A stretch of DNA of 23,214 bases from Candidatus Methanolliviera sp. GoM_asphalt (GCA_902158745.1 CABGHH010000007.1:1-23214), one strand, 5' to 3'. Positions 6,959 to 14,513 are shown, numbered from the stretch's first letter. Notes: a model not told the origin generated them from the sequence alone. Made by a program: numbers and translations.

Positions 6959-8092
6959 ATGACACACGTCAAATCACTCGGAAATTCTTTGAAGGGGAAG
7001 GACAGATTAACTTGGAGGAATATAGCGGAAGACGCCTTTGAAGGAGATGATAACTATATTCAGTTCTCCCCGGGTATGAGAAAAGGAGAGGAGAGAGAAT
7101 TCTTTGTCCTTCTGGACGAAGGAGAAAAGATCGGTAGGGCATGTGCAACCGTTGACAAGGAGTGGATAGAGAAAAAAGGGGAGAAGATAGGTTTCATCGA
7201 CGACTTTACAATACTTCCAGATCATAAGAAAGATGGCAGTATCCTTATAAAACATTGCCTATCCGTTCTTAAAGATAAAGGGCTCGACGGGGTTTTTGTG
7301 AGAAATAACGGATTTCCTGCCCTGCAGGTAGAGGGTTTTGAACATCCTCCCCCGGCCTATCTTCCATACAACCCCCCTTTTTATGTAGACTTATTCTTGG
7401 ATGACGGCTTTCAAAGAGAGAAAGAATGGCACAATATCCATCTTAAGCTATCTTCCATAAAGGAAGAAGATATTTTCGTGGGAGAGAAGAGACTCAAAGA
7501 TCTAAAGATGGAAGTCATAAAATTGAATCTAAGAGACAAAAGAGCCGTCAAAGAGTACAGCGATCTTGTTCACAGGACGTTTATAGGGCATTTTGGCTTT
7601 AATCCGAGGGAGTTTATAGCAGGGTACGATACATTCTTTAAACGCATCTTTACGAGGATAACGACCCGCATCATGCGATTTCAGATATATGTGGGGAAGT
7701 ATAAAGGTAAAGATGGGAAGATGGTAATATATTTCTCCTTTTTTCCGGATATAAATGTTTTCTTTAAATCTTTAAGAGAAAAGGGAAAAAACCCCTTTGG
7801 ACTGATCGCCATGCTAAAACTGATGCTTGGAGGAGCCAAAAAGATAAAGAGGGCAAAAGTTGGCTCAATTGGTCTTGATGAAAACATCAGAAATATAGGA
7901 GTAGCCTCGGACATGCTCGGATACGGATTGAATCTGGTGGCGAAAGAGGGCTACGATGAAATCGATACAGGAGTGATGCTGGCGGAAAATCTCCCTGTTT
8001 TAAGGATCGTTGAGAAGATAGCGGAAAGATGGGGGATCGAAGAGGTTATATTGATGAAATATTGCACTCTTTCCTATAACTTCTCTCCATAG
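6959..8092 (+). CDS. GNAT-like acetyltransferase-fold protein, function unknown
   Basis: A 377-residue soluble protein that looks like a two-module GNAT-fold protein. The N-terminal half has a strand pattern FFVLLDEGEKIGRACATVD and GFIDDFTILPDH, followed by a block seen in GNATs: ILIKHCLSVLKDKGLDGV. The C-terminal half has GSIGLDENIRNIGVASDM (the RNIGVA part resembles the acetyl-CoA pyrophosphate loop) and a late N...V motif (AENLPVLRIVEKIAERWG). I recall similar large GNAT-like proteins of about 370 residues (YghO-like), but I cannot assign a substrate. Start ATG 6959 is fixed by the TATA element 28 nt upstream. The IS element begins a few bases after its stop codon and may have trimmed or changed the 3' end. 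Confidence 0.7.
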   Translation: MTHVKSLGNSLKGKDRLTWRNIAEDAFEGDDNYIQFSPGMRKGEEREFFVLLDEGEKIGRACATVDKEWIEKKGEKIGFIDDFTILPDHKKDGSILIKHCLSVLKDKGLDGVFVRNNGFPALQVEGFEHPPPAYLPYNPPFYVDLFLDDGFQREKEWHNIHLKLSSIKEEDIFVGEKRLKDLKMEVIKLNLRDKRAVKEYSDLVHRTFIGHFGFNPREFIAGYDTFFKRIFTRITTRIMRFQIYVGKYKGKDGKMVIYFSFFPDINVFFKSLREKGKNPFGLIAMLKLMLGGAKKIKRAKVGSIGLDENIRNIGVASDMLGYGLNLVAKEGYDEIDTGVMLAENLPVLRIVEKIAERWGIEEVILMKYCTLSYNFSP

Positions 8093-8240
8093 CATAGTGA
8101 ACTACCCCACCCTTACGGATGGGGCTTCCTGTATCACTCTTCTCTTTGAGAAGTCCTCAGGCTTAAATTCGGACAGTTCCTGCCCTACACGTTTTAATCC
8201 TCTCTTTAGAATGTTAATTGCAGCGTTTTGATCTCTATCC
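8080..8240 (-). ncRNA. Predicted TnpB guide RNA (omega/reRNA), approximate limits
   Basis: In characterised IS200/IS605 TnpB systems the guide RNA is made from the 3' end of tnpB and the element right end, and its guide is the flanking DNA just beyond that end. By analogy, the scaffold here would include the 8105-8124 hairpin. The guide would begin near 8094 and read into the end of the GNAT-like gene on the minus strand (starting around CTATGCTATGGAGAG). The 5' limit is a guess. Inference from the family, not direct evidence. Confidence 0.35.
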
Positions 8241-9289
8241 ATCACTAATCCACAATAGGGACATCTGTGAACTCTTTGCGCTAAAGACTTCTTAACGATC
8301 CCGCCACAATTTGAACATTCTTGGCTTGTATTCTTTGGATTAACAAATTCAACTCTCCTACCAGCTTCTTCCGCTTTGTAAGATACAAAATTTGTTAATT
8401 GTGACCATGAAACATCGCTTATAGATTTAGCCAAGTGATGGTTTTTAAGCATTCCTCTGATATTCAAATCCTCAAAGACGATTAAATCATAAGTATCAAC
8501 TAATCCTCGACTTATCTTGTGCGAGAGATCGGTTCTTTGTTCCCTTACCTTTCTATGCGTCTTGGCTGTTTCAAATCGTCTTTTAGTTCTATTGCCCGAT
8601 CCTCTCTTCGATTTGCTTAACTTTCTTTGTTTCCTTGATAGTTTTCTTTGGGACTTAACCAAATATCTTGGATTATCTTCCATATCTCCATTTGAGAGAG
8701 TAATTAGATGGTTTATGCCCAAGTCTATACCTATTGGATTTGTTATCTCTTCGTTGTAATTTGGTTCTTCTATCTCAACTTCAACTGTAAAACAAGCATA
8801 CCAACGATCTAAATCTCTTTCAATCGTGCAAGTCTTAATCTTTGCGTCTTTAGGTATATCTCTATGCTTTTTGATGTTGATAGATCCTATCTTTGAGAGG
8901 ATTAACTTTCTATCTCCCAATTTAAACCCACCTTGAGGATACGTAAAAGAACCATACCGATCCGATCCTTTGTATCTTGGATAACCAGCTTTCTCCTTTC
9001 CCTTAACTCGCCTAAAAAAGTTTTTAAATGCTTTATCTATTCTCTTCAAAACGTTTTGAATGACTTGGGAATGAACTTCTTTTATATTCCCATCAAAAGT
9101 TTTGATCTCTTTCAATTGATTTGCTTGGTCGTAATAATTTATAGATTTCCGGGACTTGCCCCAAGCATCTTTCCTTTCAGTGAGACAATCATTATAGAGG
9201 ATTCTACAAATCTCTAACCATTCTTCTAAGATAGACTTTTGTTCTCGGTTTGGATATATCCTATATTTGTATGTCCTTTTAATTTTCAT
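8102..9289 (-). CDS. tnpB: TnpB, RNA-guided RuvC-like endonuclease (IS200/IS605 OrfB)
   Basis: A 395-residue TnpB, the compact nuclease ancestral to Cas12. The N-terminus MKIKRTYKYRIYPNREQ is typical (OrfB helix-turn-helix domain). The RuvC catalytic triad is intact: Asp189 in GIDLG, Glu273 in FEDLNI and Asp353 in DRDQNAAINIL. A zinc finger with Cys325/Cys328 and Cys343/Cys346 (CSNC...CPYC) lies in the expected place. ATG 9289 is preferred over an in-frame ATG at 9310, because it gives the family N-terminus and a TATA-like AT stretch lies about 27 nt upstream. The last codons lie within the right-end hairpin, as usual for such elements. The protein looks active; the guide RNA is predicted to overlap its 3' end. 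Confidence 0.95.
   Translation of the reverse strand: MKIKRTYKYRIYPNREQKSILEEWLEICRILYNDCLTERKDAWGKSRKSINYYDQANQLKEIKTFDGNIKEVHSQVIQNVLKRIDKAFKNFFRRVKGKEKAGYPRYKGSDRYGSFTYPQGGFKLGDRKLILSKIGSINIKKHRDIPKDAKIKTCTIERDLDRWYACFTVEVEIEEPNYNEEITNPIGIDLGINHLITLSNGDMEDNPRYLVKSQRKLSRKQRKLSKSKRGSGNRTKRRFETAKTHRKVREQRTDLSHKISRGLVDTYDLIVFEDLNIRGMLKNHHLAKSISDVSWSQLTNFVSYKAEEAGRRVEFVNPKNTSQECSNCGGIVKKSLAQRVHRCPYCGLVMDRDQNAAINILKRGLKRVGQELSEFKPEDFSKRRVIQEAPSVRVG
8105..8124 (-). repeat. Right-end subterminal hairpin of the tnpB element
   Basis: On the plus strand: CCCCA, C, CC, loop TTAC, GG, A, TGGGG. It forms a 5-bp outer and 2-bp inner stem with one C/A mismatch. It lies inside the last codons of tnpB and is probably shared by TnpA recognition and the guide RNA scaffold. 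Confidence 0.75.
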
Positions 9290-9305
9290 CGAATCACACA
9301 ACCAA
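9289..9305. repeat. 17-bp direct repeat, copy 1 (overlaps tnpB start)
   Basis: TCGAATCACACAACCAA. It matches copy 2 at 9360-9376 in 16 of 17 positions, offset 71 bp. On the minus strand it covers the 5' side of tnpB including the first base of ATG. It may be a binding site repeated at the left end, or a duplication generated at the element end. Confidence 0.7.
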
Positions 9306-9310
9306 TACAT

Positions 9311-9322
9311 TAATATATTTTA
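9311..9322 (-). promoter_or_regulatory. TATA-like element of tnpB
   Basis: On the minus strand AAAATATATTA is centred about 27 nt before ATG 9289, the spacing of a leaderless archaeal transcript. The whole region is AT-rich, so this could be chance. Confidence 0.4.
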
Positions 9323-9339
9323 AGGTTTAAATAGTTTGT

Positions 9340-9385
9340 GGTATGGGGTGAGTTCTTAATCGAATCTCACAACCAACCCCATACC
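9340..9385. repeat. Large imperfect hairpin in the tnpB element left end
   Basis: GGTATGGGG (9340-9348) pairs perfectly with CCCCATACC (9377-9385). Inside, TGAG pairs with CTCA and TTC with GAA around a TTAATC loop, leaving one bulged T and an ACAACCAA side bulge that contains most of the second direct-repeat copy. It lies between the left-end hairpin and the tnpB promoter. A role in DNA recognition or tnpB control is an inference. Confidence 0.65.
9360..9376. repeat. 17-bp direct repeat, copy 2 (inside left-end hairpin)
   Basis: TCGAATCTCACAACCAA, 16 of 17 identical to 9289-9305. It forms the 3' arm and bulge of the 9340-9385 hairpin. Confidence 0.7.
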
Positions 9386-9401
9386 TTTAACGTTTTATCA
9401 T

Positions 9402-9421
9402 CCCCTCCCTTACGGAAGGGG
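9402..9421 (-). repeat. Left-end subterminal hairpin of the tnpB element
   Basis: CCCCT, C, CC, loop TTAC, GG, A, AGGGG. Compared with the right-end hairpin the only change is the closing pair of the outer stem, A-T to T-A, so pairing is preserved. A 6-bp palindrome TCTTCA-AA-TGAAGA follows at 9422-9435. Confidence 0.7.
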
Positions 9422-9476
9422 TCTTCAAATGAAGATAAAAAATATTAAATTTTGGAGACTATTTAGGATAGATAGT

Positions 9477-10826
9477 TTATAGATAGCCCATGCACTGCCA
9501 TATCACAGTGAATAGGATGGATGAGAATATCATCAGCCCAAAGATATTTGCCACGGTATTGGATGCTTTTGTTATGCGCTCCCCGTTCCGGGTGAATCTT
9601 CCAAATATCTTTGAGAGTGCCTCTTTGAATATATACCCGCCATCGAGCGGGGTGGCAGGAAGGCAGTTGAATAGCCCGGCAATAAAGTTTATCCAGGCTA
9701 TCCAGAAGAGTGCGTTGGCGATCCAGAAGAAACCATCTCCAAGAAAGGATGCGGCTCCTACAGGAGAATAAAACGAGTTTAGATCACCGATGAATCCCCC
9801 AAATATGAATGGCAGACCATAGAGGGTGAGCCAACCCTTGACGGATGTTAGCGAACTTGGTACACTTTTTATCGCATTTAAAGACTCTCCAGGACTGTAA
9901 TCAAGAGATATGCCTAAACGTCCCCTGGTAGTATCGGCGGGATTTTCTGCGAGTATTACATTGTATTCACCCCTATTCGTCCTTATTCTGATCTCTTCTC
10001 CGGGGGATCTTTTATCCATCGCCTTATGAAAATCATCGAGCGTCTTTGTCCTTTGATCATCGATCTTTAGGATGATCGATCCTTCTGTTATGCCACTATC
10101 TCCTGCTGGATAACCTTCAATGACACCATATATTGGTATTCCTTCCTCTTGTGGTGCAATGGATCCCATTACGGGGCCAAAGAATAGAGCGAATGCGACG
10201 AAGGCGATAAAAAAATTGCTGGCCACTCCTGCCGAGAGTATCCTCACCCTCTCTTTACTTGTGGCAACCTTCTCTGGTTTTGATGACTTCTCTTCAGGGC
10301 CAAAGAGCTCATCTTCGTCGATCTCTGTGCCGGCCCCAATAGGTAATATTACGGTTAAGAGGGCGAGCGACTTGACTTTGATCCCCTCTACCTTTGCCAG
10401 TATTGCATGAGAGAACTCGTGAACGACCAGTGTCACTATCAACCCAATGAGCCCCCATACGAGTGGAATAAATTGGTTTAGACCGGGAATCAAGAGCATA
10501 TTGAGGGGTGAAGAGAGGGGACCTGGCGGTGGTGGAGGAGAGGTGAGCATGTGCACGTCGGCATAGAGAATCAGTGCAAACATGGATACCATCGATATGA
10601 AGATCAGAGGGATACCGAAGGATGCAAATGCCCTCCAAAACCTCTTCGGTCTCGCTATTCGCTCAAGAAATTTTTGACCTTTAAGCGTTCTGATCATCAA
10701 AATAGGACCAATCGTGGATATATTGTACTTTTTAAGCGTACCCCTTTTATCCAGATGATATATTACTATCCAGCGGAGAAAAAATATAGAGATTATGAGT
10801 CCTATCAGAAGATCGGTATCTATCAA
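9477..10826 (-). CDS. Site-2 protease family (M50) intramembrane metalloprotease with PDZ domain
   Basis: A 449-residue polytopic membrane protease of the S2P/RseP class, which cleaves transmembrane substrates. Zinc site: VVHEFSHAIL, with HEFSH at residues 136-140. The second signature NCLPATPLDGGYIF near the C-terminus supplies the third metal ligand (Asp in LDGG). A PDZ-like domain between them contains GVIEGYPAGDSGITEGSIILKI-type features. Several hydrophobic segments occur at both ends, plus a proline-rich loop after residue 95. The start appears to be TTG 10826. A minus-strand TTAAATAATAG stretch near 10860-10871 could be its TATA element, giving a short leader. It is divergent from TBP across a 100-bp gap. 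Substrate unknown; regulated proteolysis of an anchored factor is the family role. Confidence 0.92.
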   Translation of the reverse strand: MIDTDLLIGLIISIFFLRWIVIYHLDKRGTLKKYNISTIGPILMIRTLKGQKFLERIARPKRFWRAFASFGIPLIFISMVSMFALILYADVHMLTSPPPPPGPLSSPLNMLLIPGLNQFIPLVWGLIGLIVTLVVHEFSHAILAKVEGIKVKSLALLTVILPIGAGTEIDEDELFGPEEKSSKPEKVATSKERVRILSAGVASNFFIAFVAFALFFGPVMGSIAPQEEGIPIYGVIEGYPAGDSGITEGSIILKIDDQRTKTLDDFHKAMDKRSPGEEIRIRTNRGEYNVILAENPADTTRGRLGISLDYSPGESLNAIKSVPSSLTSVKGWLTLYGLPFIFGGFIGDLNSFYSPVGAASFLGDGFFWIANALFWIAWINFIAGLFNCLPATPLDGGYIFKEALSKIFGRFTRNGERITKASNTVANIFGLMIFSSILFTVIWQCMGYL

Positions 10827-10926
10827 GCCTTGAAAACCTCTATTTTTAGAAGAAAGGATACTATTATTTAACTTTTTTCAAGAATTTAGGGAGAAAAATA
10901 AAGATTTTTCGCATGCTTTTTATAGG

Positions 10927-11511
10927 ATGAGACTTGAAAAATATTGGGTGCGAGGATTGATCGAGAATGAGTTGAGTGTGAAGATAGAGAATATTGTGGC
11001 AAGTATCGACGGGATCTCCGAAACCTTCGATTTGAATCGTATCTTTGCCGAGGTGAGTGGCACAGAGTATGATAAAAAGAAGTTTCCAGGTCTGGTATAT
11101 AGAGTTAAAGATCCAAAAGCCGCCTTTTTGATATTCTCCTCCGGAAAGATAAATTGCACCGGTGCGAGGAGCTTAGCAGATGTTAAAAGAGCCTGTGATA
11201 TTCTCATCGAAGATCTCAAAAAGGTTGGATATATCCCCATAGAACCAAAAATAATCGTTCAAAACGTTGTAGCATCTGCCGACCTTAAAGCGGTGATTAA
11301 TCTAAATGAAGTGGCAGGAGCGTTGCTAGATGATATCGAATATGAGCCAGAGCAATTCCCTGGAATGGTGTATAGACTGAGAGATATGCACATCGTAGTT
11401 TTGATATTTGGTTCGGGCAGATTGGTGATAACCGGCGCAAAGGATACTGAGAGCGTTTATAGAGCCGCCAGGAAGGTTCATGAGAAGTTGTCTTCACTCG
11501 GTTTGATATGA
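10927..11511 (+). CDS. tbp: TATA-box-binding protein (TBP)
   Basis: General transcription initiation factor that bends promoter DNA and recruits TFB and RNA polymerase. The two imperfect direct repeats of the TBP saddle are clear: VKIENIVASIDG with FPGLVYRV and IFSSGKINCTGARS, then IIVQNVVASADL with FPGMVYRL and IFGSGRLVITGAK. The four DNA-intercalating Phe positions (53, 70, 144, 161) are all present. With ATG 10927 the protein has 194 residues and a TATA-like AAAAATAA sits 29 nt upstream (10894-10902). GTG 10948 (187 residues), with TTTTTATA about 28 nt upstream, fits equally well, and TTG 10972 is a third option, so the start is uncertain. It is followed closely by the DUF92 gene. Confidence 0.96.
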   Translation: MRLEKYWVRGLIENELSVKIENIVASIDGISETFDLNRIFAEVSGTEYDKKKFPGLVYRVKDPKAAFLIFSSGKINCTGARSLADVKRACDILIEDLKKVGYIPIEPKIIVQNVVASADLKAVINLNEVAGALLDDIEYEPEQFPGMVYRLRDMHIVVLIFGSGRLVITGAKDTESVYRAARKVHEKLSSLGLI

Positions 11512-11535
11512 TCTTTGGGATATTTTTGGGATAAG

Positions 11536-12780
11536 ATGGAGAGACGTTATAAAAAAGAACTGACATCAACGCTTTACGTCGTATTATTGCTTGCCCTAAT
11601 ACCACACATTACAGTTACGATAGAGATCTTTCTCTTTTTGCTATCTTTTTTTATCTTTAGATACCTCTTAGAAGAAAGAGTTTATTCTCAGATCTTTGTT
11701 ATAATGGCAATTTTTTCTCTTTTAACCCTCTTCTTTGGCCTACCAGAATATCTCATACTCCTCTCCTTGATAATATTTTTGATTATACACTGGAGTAGGG
11801 GAGTGATGGAGAAGAGCTCCATCCCGGCAGATATGGCGGCGATCTCGCTTTCAATATTAATCTCGGTTCCCCTCATAGGATTGTATGGACTGCAAAGAAT
11901 GGAGTTCGTATTCTTACTCTCCGTGATAGGAACGATCGTTGGAATATTATTCTCAACCCTCTCTCCCCCAAAAGATTACGGTTGGACGATTCCAATGACG
12001 TCCTGTTTTGCTATGTGGCTCTTCCACTCCTTTGGAGAGAGTTCGTACTTCTCTCCCCTTCCAGAATACGTCCTCTTTGTTCTGGTTCTGATGATGGTAA
12101 TCGGGTATCTCTCGAATAAGGCTGGATTGATGGATATAACAGGGGTTCACAGCAGCATACTCATTGGACTCCTGGTGATGATATTTAGTGGTTGGAAGTG
12201 GTTTTTGGTTTTATTATCATTTTTCATTCTTGGAGGATTATTCACACGGTATAAGTATGATTATAAGGCGTCATTGGGTATAGCGGAGAAGAGGGGGGGT
12301 GCAAGAGACTACAGTAACACCTTTGGCAATGGGCTCTCATCAACGGTCTGCGCGATCGGCTATGGGATTTGCAATTTTTCCGGAAATCCGATATTCTTGA
12401 TCGCATTTTTAGGATGTGTGGCAACCGCCGCGGGTGATACGATGGCAAGCGAGATCGGCGAGACATATAAGGGGAGAAACGTTCTGATTACCAATTTTAA
12501 ACGTGTTCCCCCCGGAACAAATGGGGGAATAACTATTCTTGGAGAATTATCGGCACTGCTCGGCGTTTTTATAATTTATTTGACCTCCTTCTTGCTAAAT
12601 CTTCCCGTAAGAGAATTTAGCATTTTATTTGGCGTTATTCTTGGTGGATTCATCGGAGTAAACTTTGATAGCTTATTGGGGGCAACACTGGAGGGAAAAT
12701 ACCTGAATAATAGCCTTGTAAATCTCTTATCCACCTCTTTTGGTGGTCTGATCTCCGTCCTTCTATACTTTCATCTGTAA
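11536..12780 (+). CDS. DUF92 family integral membrane protein with long N-terminal membrane region
   Basis: A 414-residue polytopic membrane protein. The C-terminal half carries the DUF92 (TIGR00297) hallmarks in order: EKRGGARDYSNTFGNG, ATAAGDTMASEIGE, VPPGTNGGITILGE and FDSLLGATLEG. The plant member VTE6 is a phytyl-phosphate kinase, so a role in isoprenoid-phosphate metabolism (for example geranylgeranyl salvage for lipids) is a reasonable inference. DUF92 alone usually needs about 230-260 residues. The N-terminal 170 residues here add five or more hydrophobic segments without motifs I recognise. I chose ATG 11536 (MERRYKKEL), 24 bp after the TBP stop, over in-frame TTG 11515. It probably shares a transcript with TBP. 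The 3' end overlaps the convergent ABCE1 gene by 10 bp. Confidence 0.85.
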   Translation: MERRYKKELTSTLYVVLLLALIPHITVTIEIFLFLLSFFIFRYLLEERVYSQIFVIMAIFSLLTLFFGLPEYLILLSLIIFLIIHWSRGVMEKSSIPADMAAISLSILISVPLIGLYGLQRMEFVFLLSVIGTIVGILFSTLSPPKDYGWTIPMTSCFAMWLFHSFGESSYFSPLPEYVLFVLVLMMVIGYLSNKAGLMDITGVHSSILIGLLVMIFSGWKWFLVLLSFFILGGLFTRYKYDYKASLGIAEKRGGARDYSNTFGNGLSSTVCAIGYGICNFSGNPIFLIAFLGCVATAAGDTMASEIGETYKGRNVLITNFKRVPPGTNGGITILGELSALLGVFIIYLTSFLLNLPVREFSILFGVILGGFIGVNFDSLLGATLEGKYLNNSLVNLLSTSFGGLISVLLYFHL

Positions 12781-14513
12781 TAGTATTCTCCCTTCTCCTT
12801 CTGTTCCCTATCGAGCCTCGAATTTAACTTGTTGATCCTTGGTCTCTTCGTATCTTCATCCCGCCTGAATGTGATATTCAACTCCTTCAGGAATAGGTTC
12901 ATGCCTTCCCGCATATCCAAAGGACCGTTCGTTCTCCCAAATGTGCCCGGTTCTCCGGAGAAGACGATCAATCTGTCACTTACGAGATCGATCAGATAGA
13001 CGTCGTGGTCGATGACGACCGCAGTTGCCTCCTTATTCTCGATGAATCTCCTGATAATTCTACTGATCATTGTTCTCTCTTCCACGTCTAGGTGTGCGCT
13101 CGGTTCGTCCAGGATGTAAAGATCGACATCTCTGCTTAAACATAGAACGATTGCAATCCGTTGTAGCTCTCCACCGCTCAAATCACATATCTTCTTTCTC
13201 ATCATCGATTTTAGCCGTAGTGGATTTATGAATTCGGTCTCATAGTGGGGATTCATAAACGGTGCAAGTATCTCGGCGATCGTTAATTCCGTGTCCCCCT
13301 TTACATATTGCGGCTTGTAAGATATCTTCAGATCGAAGTCTATATTCCCGTCGGTTGGCTCTATGACCCCAGATAATATCTTGGCAAAGGTACTTTTTCC
13401 GATGGAATTTGGCCCAATTCCGCCTATTATCTCCCCTTTTCTCATATCTCCTGGATTTACTTCCAATGAAAATTTCCCATAAGATTTATATATTCTACCA
13501 AACTCCTTTAAGACGGCTAAATTAACATTCGATCGGGGCGCATGGACTTCAAATTTGATGCTCTTATCTCTTATCCTTATATTCTCTTTTTGGAGATCTC
13601 CTCTTATATATTGATTTATAGCCGTCCTCGTAGCAAGTGGATGAGTTATCACGCCATATACCCCCGGTTCTCCATAGACCACATGGACCGCATCGGTTAG
13701 AAGATCTAAGATTGCAAGATCATGCTCCACGACCATCACACTCTTCTCCTTTGAGAGTTCCTTTATGATCTTTGCCACCCTCACCCGTTGATAGATGTCT
13801 AAATAGGGTGTTATCTCATCAAAAAAGTAAAATTCTCTCTCTTTACTCAAGCATGAGGCGATTGCAACCCTCTGCAGTTCTCCTCCACTCAGATCCGAGA
13901 TATTTCTCTCTGAAACTTCTTCAAGCCCCAATCTCTCTGTTAGCTTTTTAATCTCTCCTCTTTCATCTGTTTCTTCTAAAAAATCCGAGACTGTGCCTTT
14001 AAACTTTTGGAGTGAGTCTATATCTTGTAATTTATAAGAGCTTCTGATCTTCCCATCGATCACTCTTTTAAAGTATTTCTGAAGTTCTGATCCTGAAAGA
14101 TACCTCAATATCTCCTTCCATTCCGTCTCCTCCCCACCGAGATTTGGCTTCAGCTTTCCCGTTAAAATCCTTATCGCCGTCGTCTTTCCAATCCCATTTG
14201 GTCCCAATATTCCTGTTACTTCACCCACTCTTGGGATGGGAAGCCCAAAGAGGATAAAACCATTCTTTCCATATCTATGTGTTTCCTGGCTTTTTAGCTT
14301 CTCTGGCAGGTTTATTATCTTTATCGCATCGAATGGGCATTTTTTGACGCATATCCCACAACCGATACATAGCACCTCCGATATGATCGGTTTTTTATCT
14401 TCTCCAAATATGATCGTCTCGTCTCCACTTCGAACCTTAGGGCAGAATTTTTGACACTCTTTAACACATCTTCTCGGCTGACAGCTATCCCTGTCGAGCA
14501 CTGCAACTCTCAT
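12771..14513 (-). CDS. rli1: ABCE1/Rli1 ribosome-recycling ATPase
   Basis: Twin-ATPase iron-sulfur protein that splits post-termination ribosomes together with aRF1/Pelota; 580 residues, normal length. The N-terminal ferredoxin-like domain has all eight Cys ligands for two 4Fe-4S clusters (residues 11, 16, 20, 24 and 49, 52, 55, 59). NBD1 has Walker A GPNGIGKTT, signature LSGGELQR and Walker B FYFFDEITPYLD; NBD2 has Walker A GPNSIGKST, signature LSGGELQR and LYILDEPSAHLD. The NBD1 Walker B reads DEIT where many homologues have DEPS, and the NBD2 P-loop has Ser in place of the usual Gly. Both keep the catalytic residues. It is the last gene of an apparent operon with the small membrane protein 8 bp upstream and tatD before that. 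Confidence 0.97.
   Translation of the reverse strand: MRVAVLDRDSCQPRRCVKECQKFCPKVRSGDETIIFGEDKKPIISEVLCIGCGICVKKCPFDAIKIINLPEKLKSQETHRYGKNGFILFGLPIPRVGEVTGILGPNGIGKTTAIRILTGKLKPNLGGEETEWKEILRYLSGSELQKYFKRVIDGKIRSSYKLQDIDSLQKFKGTVSDFLEETDERGEIKKLTERLGLEEVSERNISDLSGGELQRVAIASCLSKEREFYFFDEITPYLDIYQRVRVAKIIKELSKEKSVMVVEHDLAILDLLTDAVHVVYGEPGVYGVITHPLATRTAINQYIRGDLQKENIRIRDKSIKFEVHAPRSNVNLAVLKEFGRIYKSYGKFSLEVNPGDMRKGEIIGGIGPNSIGKSTFAKILSGVIEPTDGNIDFDLKISYKPQYVKGDTELTIAEILAPFMNPHYETEFINPLRLKSMMRKKICDLSGGELQRIAIVLCLSRDVDLYILDEPSAHLDVEERTMISRIIRRFIENKEATAVVIDHDVYLIDLVSDRLIVFSGEPGTFGRTNGPLDMREGMNLFLKELNITFRRDEDTKRPRINKLNSRLDREQKEKGEYYYR

Larger units (their letters stand above)
8094..9435 (-). mobile_element. 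tnpA-less IS200/IS605-superfamily (IS1341-type) element carrying tnpB
   Basis: A single tnpB gene bracketed by two subterminal hairpins in the same orientation (8105-8124 at the right end, 9402-9421 at the left end). Their architecture is identical: 5-bp outer stem, C/A mismatch, 2-bp inner stem, TTAC loop. Such paired imperfect palindromes are what Y1 transposase TnpA recognises in IS200/IS605 elements. No tnpA is in the window, so mobilisation would need one in trans. Boundaries are approximate: the right end lies just after the tnpB stop, near GTAGTTCA on the minus strand. The left end lies outside the 9402-9421 hairpin, possibly within the 14-bp palindrome at 9422-9435. Confidence 0.75.

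Noticed and set aside
9402..9421. Second hairpin as the right end of a different, lost IS element
   Set aside because: Its orientation and covariation with the 8105-8124 hairpin fit the paired left/right structures of a single IS200/IS605 element. No second tnpB fragment lies next to it. The lost-element reading remains possible but is less economical.
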